Below are positions 52,341 through 60,716 of a stretch of DNA of 64,000 nucleotides, one piece after another. Under the pieces are notes generated by a model. It had not been told where the DNA came from. It ran no database searches and was given only the letters and a program-made list of their open reading frames with translations. This stretch comes from CAVSEK01 sp963726975 (lineage in GTDB: Bacteria > Actinomycetota > Actinomycetes > Mycobacteriales > SCTD01): assembly GCA_963726975.1 (NCBI GenBank), contig CAVSEK010000007.1, positions 124,001-188,000 of the forward strand. Reading direction: 5' to 3'. Made by a program: the position numbers and the translations under genes. Numbering within the stretch: position 1 is the first letter of the stretch; each line of letters starts with the position of its first letter.

Positions 52341-54318
52341 TCAGGCCTGCGCCAGCACCCGCCGCAGCGGCCGGCCGGCCAGCCAGGCCTCGAGGGCGTC
52401 GGCCGGCAGGGGGCGGCTCAGGTGGTAGCCCTGCGCGACGTCGCAGCCGTAGTCGCGCAGCTCCGCCAGGGCCTGCGCGCTCTCCACGCCCTCCGCCACG
52501 ATGCAGAGGCCCAGGTGGTGGCCGAGGTCGACGACGCTGCGGACGATGAGCGCGTTGCTCCGGTCCTCGACCATCGTCATGACGAACGACCGGTCGATCT
52601 TGAGCACGTCGACCGGCAGGGTCCGCAGCTGGCCGAGGCTGGTGTAGCCGACGCCGAAGTCGTCGATCGAGATCCGTACGCCGAGCGCCGCCAGCTCGTG
52701 CAGCAGGCGCCGGGCCCGCTCCGGCTCGGTCATGAGCGCCGACTCGGTGATCTCCAGCTCGAGCAGGTGGGCCGGCACGCCGTGCCGCCGCAGCAGGTCC
52801 TGCACCTGCCGCGGCAGGTCCTCGTCGAGCAGGTTGCGGGCCGACAGGTTCACCGACACGGCCAGCGGCCGGCCCTCGCCGACCCAGCGGCTGACCTGAC
52901 GCAGCGCCGCGTCCAGGACCCAGGCCGTCAGCGGGCCGATCAGGCCGGTGTGCTCGGCCAGCGGGATGAACTGGTCCGGCGGGACCAGCCCGCGCTCCGG
53001 GTGCTGCCAGCGCACCAGCGCCTCGACGCTGACGACCTCACCGGTCGCCGTCGAGACCTTCGGCTGGTGGTGCAGCACCAGCTCGTCGCGCTCCAGCGCC
53101 CGGCGCAGGTCGCCCAGCAGCGCCAGCCGGGCCGGCGAGTGCCGGTCGGCCGCCGGGTCGTAGACGGCGACGCCGACGTGGTCGGCCTTCGCGGCGTACA
53201 TCGCGACGTCCGCCCGCTGCAGCAGCACCGCCGGGTCGTCGCCGTGCTCCCCCGAGCGGACCACCCCGATGCTCGCCTCGACGTCGAGGTCGACGCCCTC
53301 GACGGAGAACGGCGCCCCCAGCGCCGCCCGGAGCGCCCCGGCGATGCGCAGCGCGTCCGGCGGTCGTGCCCAGGCCGGGCAGCAGCACCGCGAACTCGTC
53401 GCCGCCGAGCCGCGCGACGGTGTCGACCTCGCGCAGCGCCGCCCGCAGGCGCGGACCGGTCTGGCGCAGCAGCTCGTCGCCGTAGTGGTGGCCGAAGGTG
53501 TCGTTGATGTCCTTGAACCGGTCGAGGTCGATGAGCAGCAGCCCCGTCGACGTCCCCGAGCGCCGGTCCGCCCGCAGCGCCTGCGCGAAGCGGTCGGCCA
53601 GCAGCGCGCGGTTCGGCAGGCCGGTCAGCCCGTCGTGCAGGCTGTCGTGCAGCGCCCGGGAGCGCTCCTGCAGCAGCAGCCGTCGGTGCCCGCGGGCGGC
53701 GTGGGCGAGCAGGCCCGCCAGCGCGAGGCCGACGACGAAGACCAGCGGCACCAGGCGGCGGCTCGTCCGCTCGCGGTGCTCCAGCGACGCCAGCAGCGCC
53801 AGCGCCTCCTCGCGCCGGCCCCGCGCCGCCGCCTCCACCCGCTCCTCGATGTCGTCGAAGACCGGCTCGGTCTCCTGCTCGTCGATGCGCTGCACCTCCG
53901 CCGTGTCGCCGGCGTCGACGGCGCGGAAGAGCCGGTCGATCGTCAGGACGTAGCCGAAGTGCTGCTCCAGCAGCGACGCGGTGAAGGCCCGGTCGCCGGC
54001 CTGCCCGTCGCGGGCGACCTCGCGCAGCGCGTCGACGAACTCCGACGCGGTCGCGTTGAACCTCTCCTGCACCCGGGGGCCGGGCTCGAGGCGGTACTTG
54101 CGCTCCAGCGACTCCTCGCCGGCGACCGCCCGCGCCGCCCGCGCGTAGTCGTCGGACAGCGTGCTGGCGTAGACCGAGCGCGCTGCGGCGCTGCTCGTCG
54201 CCGTCGACACCCACACGCTGAAGGCGCTCACGGCGAGCAGCACGACGACCAGCGCCGCGCCCGCCCGGCGGGAGCGGCGGGTCAGCAGGCCGTCGGCGAC
54301 GGACGCGGGGAGGGCCAC
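52341..54318 (-). CDS. GGDEF-EAL c-di-GMP protein with an extracytoplasmic sensor (frameshifted once)
   Basis: N-terminal helix (AGAALVVVLLAVSAFSVWVS), periplasmic-side helical domain with a C-terminal helix (LVPLVFVVGLALAGLLAH), a GGDEF domain with intact GGDEF and an I-site RxxD five residues before it (REVDTVARLGGDEF). The EAL domain has SVEALVRW, SVNLSARNL, EITESALM, SIDDFGVGYTSL, LKIDRSFV and IVAEGVESAQA. Both catalytic sites look active. One frame change near 53367 separates the domains; one extra base is likely. Start GTG 54318. It may make and degrade c-di-GMP, with outcome depending on signal. Confidence 0.88.
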
Positions 54319-54380
54319 ACCCCTGCATCGTCCGCCGCGGCGGGGCACCCGCTCACCCGTACGGACGTACGTGCCGGGGC

Positions 54381-54917
54381 TCAGGCCGCCGGCGGGTCCT
54401 CCGGCAGCCGGGCCAGCCGGGCCGACAGGTGCGGCTGCAGCGGCTGACCGACGGCGGCCATCTCCACGACGTACGCCAGGTCGCCGTCCACCCCGCCGTA
54501 GAGCCGGGAGGTGGCGGTGACGTCCTTCGCGGTCGCGGTGCGCACGACCGCGTCGCTGGCCAGCGTGACCTGCTGGAAGGCGACGGTGCCGACGAGCAGC
54601 TCCTGCACGCCGAACGGGTGCGACAGCAGCACCTCGACGTCGAACTTCCCGGCGCCGGGGCGCCACCAGCCCTCCTCCGAGGCGCCGGGGCGGCCGCGGC
54701 TGCCGTCGTCGCTCGAGCAGCCAGGACCGCGAGGAGTGGTGCAGGAACGGCCGGCCGTCGTGCGCAGAAGGTCGACCCGCTGGACGTAGTTGCGGTCCTC
54801 GATCGTCGGGTAGACGAGCGCGCCGACCCCCTCGTACGTCCCGAGCAGCCAGGCCAGCGGCTCCAGAGCGGGGTGGAGCCCGGGGCGGGCGTCCTGCTCG
54901 TCGGCGGGGCCCGTCAT
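54381..54917 (-). CDS. Nitrobindin-like/FABP-family protein (frameshifted locally)
   Basis: It starts TGPADEQDARPGLHPALEPLAWLLGTYEGVGALVYPTIEDRNYVQRVDLLRTTAGR and continues, in a locally shifted frame, PFLHHSSRSWLL, then WWRPGAGKFDVEVLLSHPFGVQELLVGTV and DLAYVVEMAAVGQPLQPHLSARLARL. This is the ten-stranded barrel of nitrobindin (Rv0813c/THAP4 type), which binds haem and handles peroxynitrite. The C-terminal His-containing end is the expected haem ligand side. Two compensating shifts lie near 54770 and 54710. ATG 54917 overlaps the acyl-CoA dehydrogenase stop. Confidence 0.75.
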   Translation of the reverse strand: MTGPADEQDARPGLHPALEPLAWLLGTYEGVGALVYPTIEDRNYVQRVDLLRTTAGRSCTTPRGPGCSSDDGSRGRPGASEEGWWRPGAGKFDVEVLLSHPFGVQELLVGTVAFQQVTLASDAVVRTATAKDVTATSRLYGGVDGDLAYVVEMAAVGQPLQPHLSARLARLPEDPPAA

Positions 54918-56053
54918 GCGAGCAGCACCCGGCTGATGATCATCTTCTGGATCTCGGTGGTGCCGCCGCCGATGGAGGCGAGCTTGGCGTCGCGCAGCGC
55001 GCGCTCGGCCGGGAAGTCGCGGGTGTAGCCGTAGCCGCCGTGGATCTGGATGGCCTCCAGCGCGTTCTCCACCGACAGCTTGCCGAGCAGCGCCTTGGCG
55101 ACCGACGCCTCGACCGTGTGCTCCTTGCCGTTCTCCTTGAGCCAGGCCGCCTTGTAGACCGCGTTGCGGCAGACCTGGTAGTTGATCTCCATCTCGGCGA
55201 TCTTGTGCGCGATGGCCTGGAAGTGCGCGATCGGCTTGCCGAACTGCTGGCGCTCCTTGGCGTAGCGGATCGTGTCGTCGAGCGTCGCGCGCATGCCGCC
55301 GACCATCCCGGCGAGCATGACGGTGCGCTCCCAGTCGAAGCACTCGAAGGCGATCCGCCACAGCGCCTCGCCCTGGGTGCCCGAGCACCGCCGTCTCGGG
55401 CACCCGGCAGTCCTCGAGCACGATCTCGGCGGTCGGCGAGGACCGGCAGCCCATCTTGTCGATCTCGCGCCCGACCCGGAAGCCGGGCGTGCGTGGTGTC
55501 GACGATGAACGCCGTCGGGCCCTCCTCGGCGCGCGCCAGCACGGTGCAGACGTCGGCGATCGGGCCGTTGGTGATGAAGATCTTGGTGCCGTTGAGGACG
55601 TACGTCGTCGCCGTCGCGCCGGGCGGTCGCCCGGATGCCGCCGGCGTCGCTGCCGGCCTCCGGCTCGGTGCTGCGCCCAGCTGCCGATGAGCGAGCCGTC
55701 GCACAGGCCGGGCAGCCAGCGGCGCCTGCTGCTCGGGCGTGCCGTGCAGCCAGATCGGGACGGTGCCGATCACCCAGTGCGCGCCGAGCGACAGGCCGAG
55801 CCCGCCGTCGCGGCCGCCCTCGCCGATCGCCTCGTTGACCAGGCAGCAGTCGATGATCGAGCCGCCGGAGCCGCCGAGCGTCCTCGGGGATCGGCATGCC
55901 CGCGACGCCGGCGGCCGCGAGCTGCTTCCAGACGTCGGGGTCCCACCGCCCGTCGCGGTCGCGCTCGGCCGCTCCGGGCGCGACGACCTCGCGCGCCAGG
56001 CGGCGCATCGAGTCGTACAGCGCCTGCTGCTCGTCGGTGATCGAGAAGTCCAC
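54914..56053 (-). CDS. Acyl-CoA dehydrogenase (frameshifted)
   Basis: It starts DFSITDEQQALYDSMRRLAREVVAPGAAERDRDGRWDPDVWKQLAAAGVAGMPIPED and ends FECFDWERTVMLAGMVGGMRATLDDTIRYAKERQQFGKPIAHFQAIAHKIAEMEI... AIQIHGGYGYTRDFPAERALRDAKLASIGGGTTEIQKMIISRVLLA. The FAD-binding and C-terminal motifs are complete. Five frame changes lie in the middle part (about 55390-55880). The frame fragments show KIFITNGPIADV and SDAGGIRAT. Substrate class is not clear; the protein is co-encoded with the nitrobindin-like gene. Start ATG 56053. Confidence 0.85.
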   Translation of the reverse strand: MDFSITDEQQALYDSMRRLAREVVAPGAAERDRDGRWDPDVWKQLAAAGVAGMPIPEDARRLRRLDHRLLPGQRGDRRGRPRRRARPVARRALGDRHRPDLAARHARAAGAAGCPACATARSSAAGRSTEPEAGSDAGGIRATARRDGDDVRPQRHQDLHHQRPDRRRLHRAGARRGGPDGVHRRHHARPASGSGARSTRWAAGPRRPPRSCSRTAGCPRRRCSGTQGEALWRIAFECFDWERTVMLAGMVGGMRATLDDTIRYAKERQQFGKPIAHFQAIAHKIAEMEINYQVCRNAVYKAAWLKENGKEHTVEASVAKALLGKLSVENALEAIQIHGGYGYTRDFPAERALRDAKLASIGGGTTEIQKMIISRVLLA

Positions 56054-56248
56054 GCCCGGATGCTAACGCCCGTTCACGCTCGCGCCCAAGGGCCCGGGCG
56101 GGCTGCTCGGGCCCCTCCCCCGACGATCTGCCGCTGCGGGCGGCGCCACGCCGGCGTACGCCGCCCCGCGCGGTAGATCGCCGGGGCGGGCGGGCGGGGC
56201 GCGGGCGCGGGGTGGGCGGAGGGCAGAGCGGCGGTCAGCGGGACGGGG

Positions 56249-56953
56249 TCAGCGGGTGAGGGCCATCTCGACGAGGGCGACGGCCAGCACGAGGAGCACG
56301 GCCAGGCCGAGGTCGGCGGCGTGCTCGCGGACCCAGGCGAGGGTCGCGCGGCGGGCCCGGCGCAGCTGGCGACGGCGGGCCGTGCTGCGGCCACGGCGCG
56401 CCGGGCGGGGCGGGAGCGAGGTGTCGGCCGGCAGCGACGGGACGGCCGACGGGAACAGCGACGGCACGGGGGCGGCGGGGACGGCTGCGGGGCTGGCGAG
56501 GACGTCCGGGACCGAGAGCGGCGGGGTGGGCCGGGGAGCGGGCTCGGGCGTGGGCTCGGGCGTGGGCTCGGGCGTGGGCTCGGCGGCGGCCTCGAGCACC
56601 GGCTCGGCAGCAGCAGGGGTCTCCGGGCGGACGGGGAGCCGCTCGACGGTGCGCGACAGGCCCGGAAGGACGACCGGCGTCCGGACGGTGGCCGCGGGGG
56701 GGTCGGCCGGACCGACCCGCAGCGGGGCGGGGCGGCCGGGGAGCGCGGCGAGGATCGCGTCGACCTGGTCGCGGGCCGGGCGGACGGCGGCGGTCTCCCC
56801 GTCGCGGGCCGGCAGCGGGCGGCGCAGGCCGACCCGGCTGCTGCCGCCGAGGACGAGGGCGGGGGCCGCGCCGGCGGGGCGGGCGGAGCGCCGCGTGTCG
56901 CGGCGGCGGGGCGCGGGGACGAGACGGGCCTCGGGCTCGCTGGTGAGCGTCAT
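56249..56953 (-). CDS. Pro-rich membrane protein with TPEP repeats
   Basis: A 234-residue protein. The N-terminal part is basic and polar, the middle has three TPEP units and Pro/Ala-rich linkers, and the C-terminus has a basic stretch (RRGRSTARRRQLRRARRA) and one helix (LGLAVLLVLAVALVEMALT). It is likely anchored with the Pro-rich part in the cytoplasm or periplasm. Start ATG 56953. Function unknown. Confidence 0.6.
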   Translation of the reverse strand: MTLTSEPEARLVPAPRRRDTRRSARPAGAAPALVLGGSSRVGLRRPLPARDGETAAVRPARDQVDAILAALPGRPAPLRVGPADPPAATVRTPVVLPGLSRTVERLPVRPETPAAAEPVLEAAAEPTPEPTPEPTPEPAPRPTPPLSVPDVLASPAAVPAAPVPSLFPSAVPSLPADTSLPPRPARRGRSTARRRQLRRARRATLAWVREHAADLGLAVLLVLAVALVEMALTR

Positions 56954-57037
56954 GCCCGACCTGTCGTCACCCGACCGGGCGCGCTTGAGGAGCAGGTCGC
57001 GCCACCCGTACGGACTAGTCCGCGGGCGGCGCGGGGG

Positions 57038-57139
57038 TCAGCGCTGGCCCTGGTAGAGCTTGTACACGACGTAGACCGAGAACCAGGAGATGAACAGGAA
57101 CACCAGCACGAGGAGGCCGGTGTAGAAGATCTCGAGCAC
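57038..57139 (-). CDS. Small membrane protein (33 residues)
   Basis: The peptide reads VLEIFYTGLLVLVFLFISWF, then SVYVVYKLYQGQR. One hydrophobic helix is followed by a basic end. GTG 57139 follows AAGGAACGAC. It is too short for ordinary gene finding, but its amphipathic end and good ribosome site make it credible as a membrane-protein regulator or subunit. It is divergent from the DsrE-like gene. Confidence 0.6.
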   Translation of the reverse strand: MLEIFYTGLLVLVFLFISWFSVYVVYKLYQGQR

Positions 57140-57177
57140 GTCGTTCCTTCCGGGGCGGGAGGTCTAGCGTAGCCGCG

Positions 57178-57540
57178 GTGAGGTCCGCGCTGCTCGTCAA
57201 GGCCACCGCGGGTCAGGACGCGCCGGAGCGCTGCGCGCAGGCGTTCACGGTGAGCTCGGTGGCGGTGCTGTCGGGCGTGCGGGTGTCGCTGTGGCTCACC
57301 GGCGAGTCGGTCTGGCTGGCCGTGCCGGGGCGGGCCGAGGAGTTCGTGCTGCAGCACAGCGCCCCGCTGGCCGGGCTGCGCGACGACGTGCTGGCCGGCG
57401 GGACCCTGACGGTCTGCACGCAGTGCGCGGCCCGGCGCGGGCTCACCGCCGACGACCTCCTGCCCGGGGTGCGGCTGGCGGGCGCGGCGTCGTTCGTCGC
57501 CGAGGCGCTCGAGGACGACGTGCAGGCGCTCGTCTACTGA
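57178..57540 (+). CDS. DsrE-like family protein
   Basis: A 120-residue DsrE-fold protein: RSALLVKATAGQDAPERCAQAFTVSSVAVLSGVRVSLWLTGESVWLAV, LTVCTQCAARRGLTADDLLPGVRLAGAASFV. The CTQC pair is at the position of the active Cys of DsrE/TusD-like sulfur carriers. It fits the sulfur genes of this window (SseA, SseC, rhodaneses). GTG 57178 starts the frame. A large inverted repeat follows. Confidence 0.75.
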   Translation: MRSALLVKATAGQDAPERCAQAFTVSSVAVLSGVRVSLWLTGESVWLAVPGRAEEFVLQHSAPLAGLRDDVLAGGTLTVCTQCAARRGLTADDLLPGVRLAGAASFVAEALEDDVQALVY

Positions 57541-57545
57541 CCCGC

Positions 57546-57669
57546 GCGGTACCAGGAGCACCCGCAGGTGCTGCACCGACTCGCCGGACCGATCGTCCGG
57601 GCGCGGACCACGCTGCGCGGAGCGGGCGCGGGCGGGGCGGGGGCGGTCCCCGGGTGCTCCTGGTACCGC
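57546..57669. repeat. 19-bp perfect inverted repeat with nested hairpins
   Basis: gcggtaccaggagcacccg (57546-57564) and cgggtgctcctggtaccgc (57651-57669) are exact complements separated by 86 bases. Inside lies CCGGAC-CGATC-GTCCGG and other short stems. It occupies the gap between convergent genes. It may be a bidirectional terminator or the scar of a short mobile element; no transposase frame is inside. Confidence 0.75.
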
Positions 57670-57678
57670 CCCGCCCGG

Positions 57679-58815
57679 CTACCGGGGGGCGCGCTCGAGC
57701 AGGGCCTGCTCCTCGGGCGTCCGCGGCGCGGGGACCTCGGCGGCCGGGGCCGCGGGGTCCACCGGGTCCGCGGGCGGCACCGGAGCGGCGACGAGGGCCT
57801 GCCGGGGCCGCCGGGCCCACAGCAGGGCGGCCAGGACCGCGGCGCCGAGCAGCAGCACGAGGCCGACGGCGAGCACGACGAGCCCGGAGCGCCCCCGCGC
57901 GACCGGCATCGTGGCGACGGTGACCTCGCCGGTGGCCGGGAAGGTCAGCGACGCCTGCACGGTGTGCGACAGGGTGCCGCTGCGCGCGGTGACCTGGGCC
58001 AGCCACGGGCCGGCCGGCAGGTCGGGGGCCAGCGGCAGCTCGAGCGCGCCGGTCTGCCCGGGGGCGAGGACGAGGCCGCCGAGCGCGGCGAACGGGCCGG
58101 CCGAGGTGCCGCCGGGCCCGCCGGAGAGCTGCAGGTCGCCGGACAGGTCGAGCGCGCGGCCGCCGGTGTTGTGCACGGCGGCGCGCACGACCGGACGGCC
58201 GTCGGCGCGGCGGGCGGCGGTGAGGGTGTCGATGCTGAAGGCGGGCGCGGCGACCGTGCCGTCGCCGACCGCGACGTACATCCGCACGCCGACCCGGTCG
58301 ACGGTGCGCACGGTGCCCTCCGCCGAGGAGGTCTGCGCCCACACGACGCCGTAGCGCTCGCCGTCGCCGGCGCCGCCCGGCACCGCGAGGGTGACCGTCG
58401 CCGTGACCGCGCCGTGGGCCGGCACGACCGCTGCGCCGGGGGCGACGGTCGTCCAGCTGCTCAGCTCGTCGGCCTCGCGGTCCGGCGCGACGACGAACCG
58501 GCCGTCGCGCACGTCGGCCGCCGCCGCGTAGAGCTGCACGGACATCGGCGCGTCCGTGGTGTTGCTGACCTCGACCCGGCGCCGGACCGTCTCGCCGCGG
58601 CGCAGGGCGTCGACGACGTACGTGCGGGCGCGCGGGTCGTCGGCGCGGTCGGCCGGGACGTCGAGCAGGCGCACGCCGAGGCTGTCGGGCGCGGTCGACC
58701 CGGACGGGGCGCGGGGAGCCGTCGCGGCGCCGGCGGGCGCGGCGGGCCCGCCGAGCAGCAGGCCGCCGGTGACGACGGCCAGCAGCAGCGCGGCCGGGCG
58801 GGAGGACCCGGTCAC
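57679..58815 (-). CDS. DUF916/WxL-interacting-like surface protein
   Basis: A 378-residue exported protein: signal peptide (AALLLAVVTGGLLLGGPAAPAGA), a first beta-sandwich (LGVRLLDVPADRADDPRARTYVVDALRRGETVRRRVEVSNTTDAPMSVQLYAAAADVRDGRFVV), a second (PAFSIDTLTAARRADGRPVVRAAVHNTGGRALDLSGDLQL), and a C-terminal helix (SGLVVLAVGLVLLLGAAVLAALLWARR). This order is that of DUF916 WxL-interacting proteins. GTG 58815 overlaps the stop of the WxL-like gene. Confidence 0.75.
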   Translation of the reverse strand: MTGSSRPAALLLAVVTGGLLLGGPAAPAGAATAPRAPSGSTAPDSLGVRLLDVPADRADDPRARTYVVDALRRGETVRRRVEVSNTTDAPMSVQLYAAAADVRDGRFVVAPDREADELSSWTTVAPGAAVVPAHGAVTATVTLAVPGGAGDGERYGVVWAQTSSAEGTVRTVDRVGVRMYVAVGDGTVAAPAFSIDTLTAARRADGRPVVRAAVHNTGGRALDLSGDLQLSGGPGGTSAGPFAALGGLVLAPGQTGALELPLAPDLPAGPWLAQVTARSGTLSHTVQASLTFPATGEVTVATMPVARGRSGLVVLAVGLVLLLGAAVLAALLWARRPRQALVAAPVPPADPVDPAAPAAEVPAPRTPEEQALLERAPR

Positions 58816-59342
58816 GACACCGAGTGGGTGATGGTGCCGGTGTAGGTGCCCGCGACCGCGGTCGACGGGACGTTGACGGTGACCGTCGGGCGCCAGGTCG
58901 TGGCGTTGTTGCCGACGCCCGCCGCGAGCGAGAAGGCGGTCTTCGCCGTGTCGATCGGCACGGCGAGCATCGTCGTCGCCTGCCCGGGCACCGCGACGGC
59001 GGTGCCGGTGGAGGAGGTCGAGGCCCCGGAGGCGTACGACACGGCGCTCGCCGGGATCTTCTGGCTCGCGTCGGAGCCGGCGCTGAACTCGCTGGCCACG
59101 ACGGTGGCGGTCCAGCTCGCCGTCAGCGAGCCGCGGGCGTCGGTGACGGTGACGTCGCCGAGCTGCGCGCTGGCCGGGGCGCCGATCGCGCCGTTGCCGA
59201 GCGAGGCCGTCGCCGGGGCGGAGATGCTCAGCGCGCCGGCCGCGACGGTCAGCGTCGCGGTGGTGCTGCCGGCGGCCAGCGCCGGGGCGGCGACGGCCGT
59301 GAGCGCGGCGGCGGACAGGGTCAGTGCCAGGGCGGTACGCAT
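58812..59342 (-). CDS. WxL-like secreted beta protein
   Basis: A 176-residue exported protein: signal peptide (TALALTLSAAALTAVAAPALAAG) and Ala/Thr/Ser-rich beta-strand domain (TTATLTVAAGALSISAPATASLGNGAIG... VTVTDARGSLTASWTATVVASEFSAG... WRPTVTVNVPSTAVAGTYTGTITHSVS). The ending TVTVNVPxTxxAGTYTGTITHSV matches WxL-type domains, though the tryptophan motif here is only partly kept (LTASWTATV). ATG 59342 follows GAGG. It is co-translated with the DUF916-like gene. Confidence 0.7.
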   Translation of the reverse strand: MRTALALTLSAAALTAVAAPALAAGSTTATLTVAAGALSISAPATASLGNGAIGAPASAQLGDVTVTDARGSLTASWTATVVASEFSAGSDASQKIPASAVSYASGASTSSTGTAVAVPGQATTMLAVPIDTAKTAFSLAAGVGNNATTWRPTVTVNVPSTAVAGTYTGTITHSVS

Positions 59343-59502
59343 CGGGCGGGTCCTCACGGGGGTCAGAGCAGGAGCGCCGGAGCTCCTCCGGCCCTACAGA
59401 GGTCGTCCCGGACGATCTCGGTCTGACTCGCCCTCCCGAGGGACCCCACAATGACCACGTGCGTGCGCAACCGGCGCAGTCCCCCGTACGCCCGGACGGC
59501 GC

Positions 59503-59534
59503 AGCGCCCCCGCCGGGAGGTCGGCGGGGGCGCT
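59503..59534 (-). terminator. Terminator hairpin after the sulfur operon
   Basis: agcgcccccgcc and ggcgggggcgct form a perfect 12-bp stem with an 8-base loop. Four ggggtgctgct-type repeats lie between it and the sseC stop. Confidence 0.75.
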
Positions 59535-59583
59535 GTACGGGGTGCTGGACGGGGTGCTGCTAGGGGGTGCTGCTGGGGTGCTG

Positions 59584-59883
59584 CTAGGCGGGGACCTCGA
59601 CGGCGGCCTCGACGGCCGAGCCCTGGACCGCGGTCACCGGGGTGTCGACGACGGCGCCGGGCGCGAGGGTGCGCAGCGTCCAGTCGCCGGCGGCGGCGTA
59701 GAAGCGGAAGTAGCCGGTCGCGCTGGACTGCACCTCGGCGGTGAACTCGCCGGTGCCGTCGAGCAGCCGCACGTAGGCGCCGCCGAGCGCGGAGCCGCCC
59801 TTGGTCACGGTGCCGTGCACGACCGCCTCCTTCGGGGAGACCTCGAGCGTCGGCAGGGCGTCCTGGTCAGGCGCGCCGCACAT
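59584..59883 (-). CDS. sseC: DUF1416 (SseC) family protein
   Basis: A 99-residue protein: MCGAPDQDALPTLEVSPKEAVVHGTVTKGGSALGGAYVRLLDGTGEFTAEVQSSATGYFRFYAAAGDWTLRTLAPG. This is the DUF1416 family, called SseC in mycobacteria, with a carboxypeptidase-regulatory-like beta fold and a conserved N-terminal MCGAP. It always sits after the sulfurtransferase gene; here the two overlap by one base (TGATG). Role in sulfur metabolism is suggested only by context. Confidence 0.85.
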   Translation of the reverse strand: MCGAPDQDALPTLEVSPKEAVVHGTVTKGGSALGGAYVRLLDGTGEFTAEVQSSATGYFRFYAAAGDWTLRTLAPGAVVDTPVTAVQGSAVEAAVEVPA

Positions 59884-60716
59884 CAGACGTCCTTCTGCAC
59901 GGGCACGCGCACCAGGGAGCCGTACTCCGCCCAGGAGCCGTCGTAGTTCTTGACGTCGCTGTGGCCGAGCAGCTCGCGCAGCACGAACCAGGTGTGCGAG
60001 GAGCGCTCGCCGATCCGGCAGTAGGCGATGGTGCTCGCGTCGTCCTTGAGCCCGGCGTCGCCGTAGAGGGCGCGCAGCTCGTCGTCGGAGCGGAAGGTGC
60101 CGTCGTCGGCGGCGGCCTTGCTCCACGGGATGTTGATCGCGGTCGGGACGTGCCCGGCCTTCTGCGACTGCTCCTGCGGCAGGTGCGCCGGCGCCTTGAT
60201 CTTGCCGGAGAACTCGTCGGGGCTGCGGACGTCGACGAGGTTCTTCGTGCCGATGGAGGCGACGACCTCGTCGCGGAACGCGCGGATCGACCGGTCCTGC
60301 TCGGTGGCCTGGTAGTCGGTCTCCGGCCGCTGCGGGAGGTCCTTGACGAGCTCGCGCCCGTCGAGCTCCCACTTCTTGCGGCCGCCGTCGAGCAGGCGGA
60401 CGTCGCGGTGGCCGTACAGCTTGAACTCCCAGTAGGCGTAGGCCGCGAACCAGTTGTTGTTGCCGCCGTAGAGCACGACGGTGTCGTCGTTGCCGATGCC
60501 CTTGCCGGACAGGAGCTTCTCGAAGCCCTCCTGGTCGACGACGTCGCGCTCGTACGGCGCCTGGAGCTCGGTGGTCCAGTCCATGCGGACGGCGCCCCGG
60601 ATGTGGCCGCCGTCGTAGGCGGACACGTCCTCGTCGACCTCGACGAGCACGATCTTCGGGTCGTCGAGGTGGGCCTCGACCCAGTCGGCGTCGACCAGGA
60701 CGTCTTCGCGGCTCAT
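59883..60716 (-). CDS. sseA: Thiosulfate sulfurtransferase (two-domain rhodanese)
   Basis: A 277-residue tandem rhodanese. The inactive N-half has DWVEAHLDDPKIVLVEVDEDVSAYDGGHIRGAVRMDW, the C-half NLVDVRSPDEFSGKIKAPAHLPQEQSQKAGHVPTAINIPW and the active loop YCRIGERSSHTWF. It matches mycobacterial CysA2/CysA3 (SseA type), which make thiosulfate-derived persulfide. It is flanked by DUF4395 and SseC in a typical actinobacterial order. ATG 60716 overlaps the DUF4395 stop. Confidence 0.9.
   Translation of the reverse strand: MSREDVLVDADWVEAHLDDPKIVLVEVDEDVSAYDGGHIRGAVRMDWTTELQAPYERDVVDQEGFEKLLSGKGIGNDDTVVLYGGNNNWFAAYAYWEFKLYGHRDVRLLDGGRKKWELDGRELVKDLPQRPETDYQATEQDRSIRAFRDEVVASIGTKNLVDVRSPDEFSGKIKAPAHLPQEQSQKAGHVPTAINIPWSKAAADDGTFRSDDELRALYGDAGLKDDASTIAYCRIGERSSHTWFVLRELLGHSDVKNYDGSWAEYGSLVRVPVQKDV

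Noticed and set aside
57546..57669. Insertion sequence
   Set aside because: Only 124 bp with no transposase frame; reported as an inverted repeat instead.
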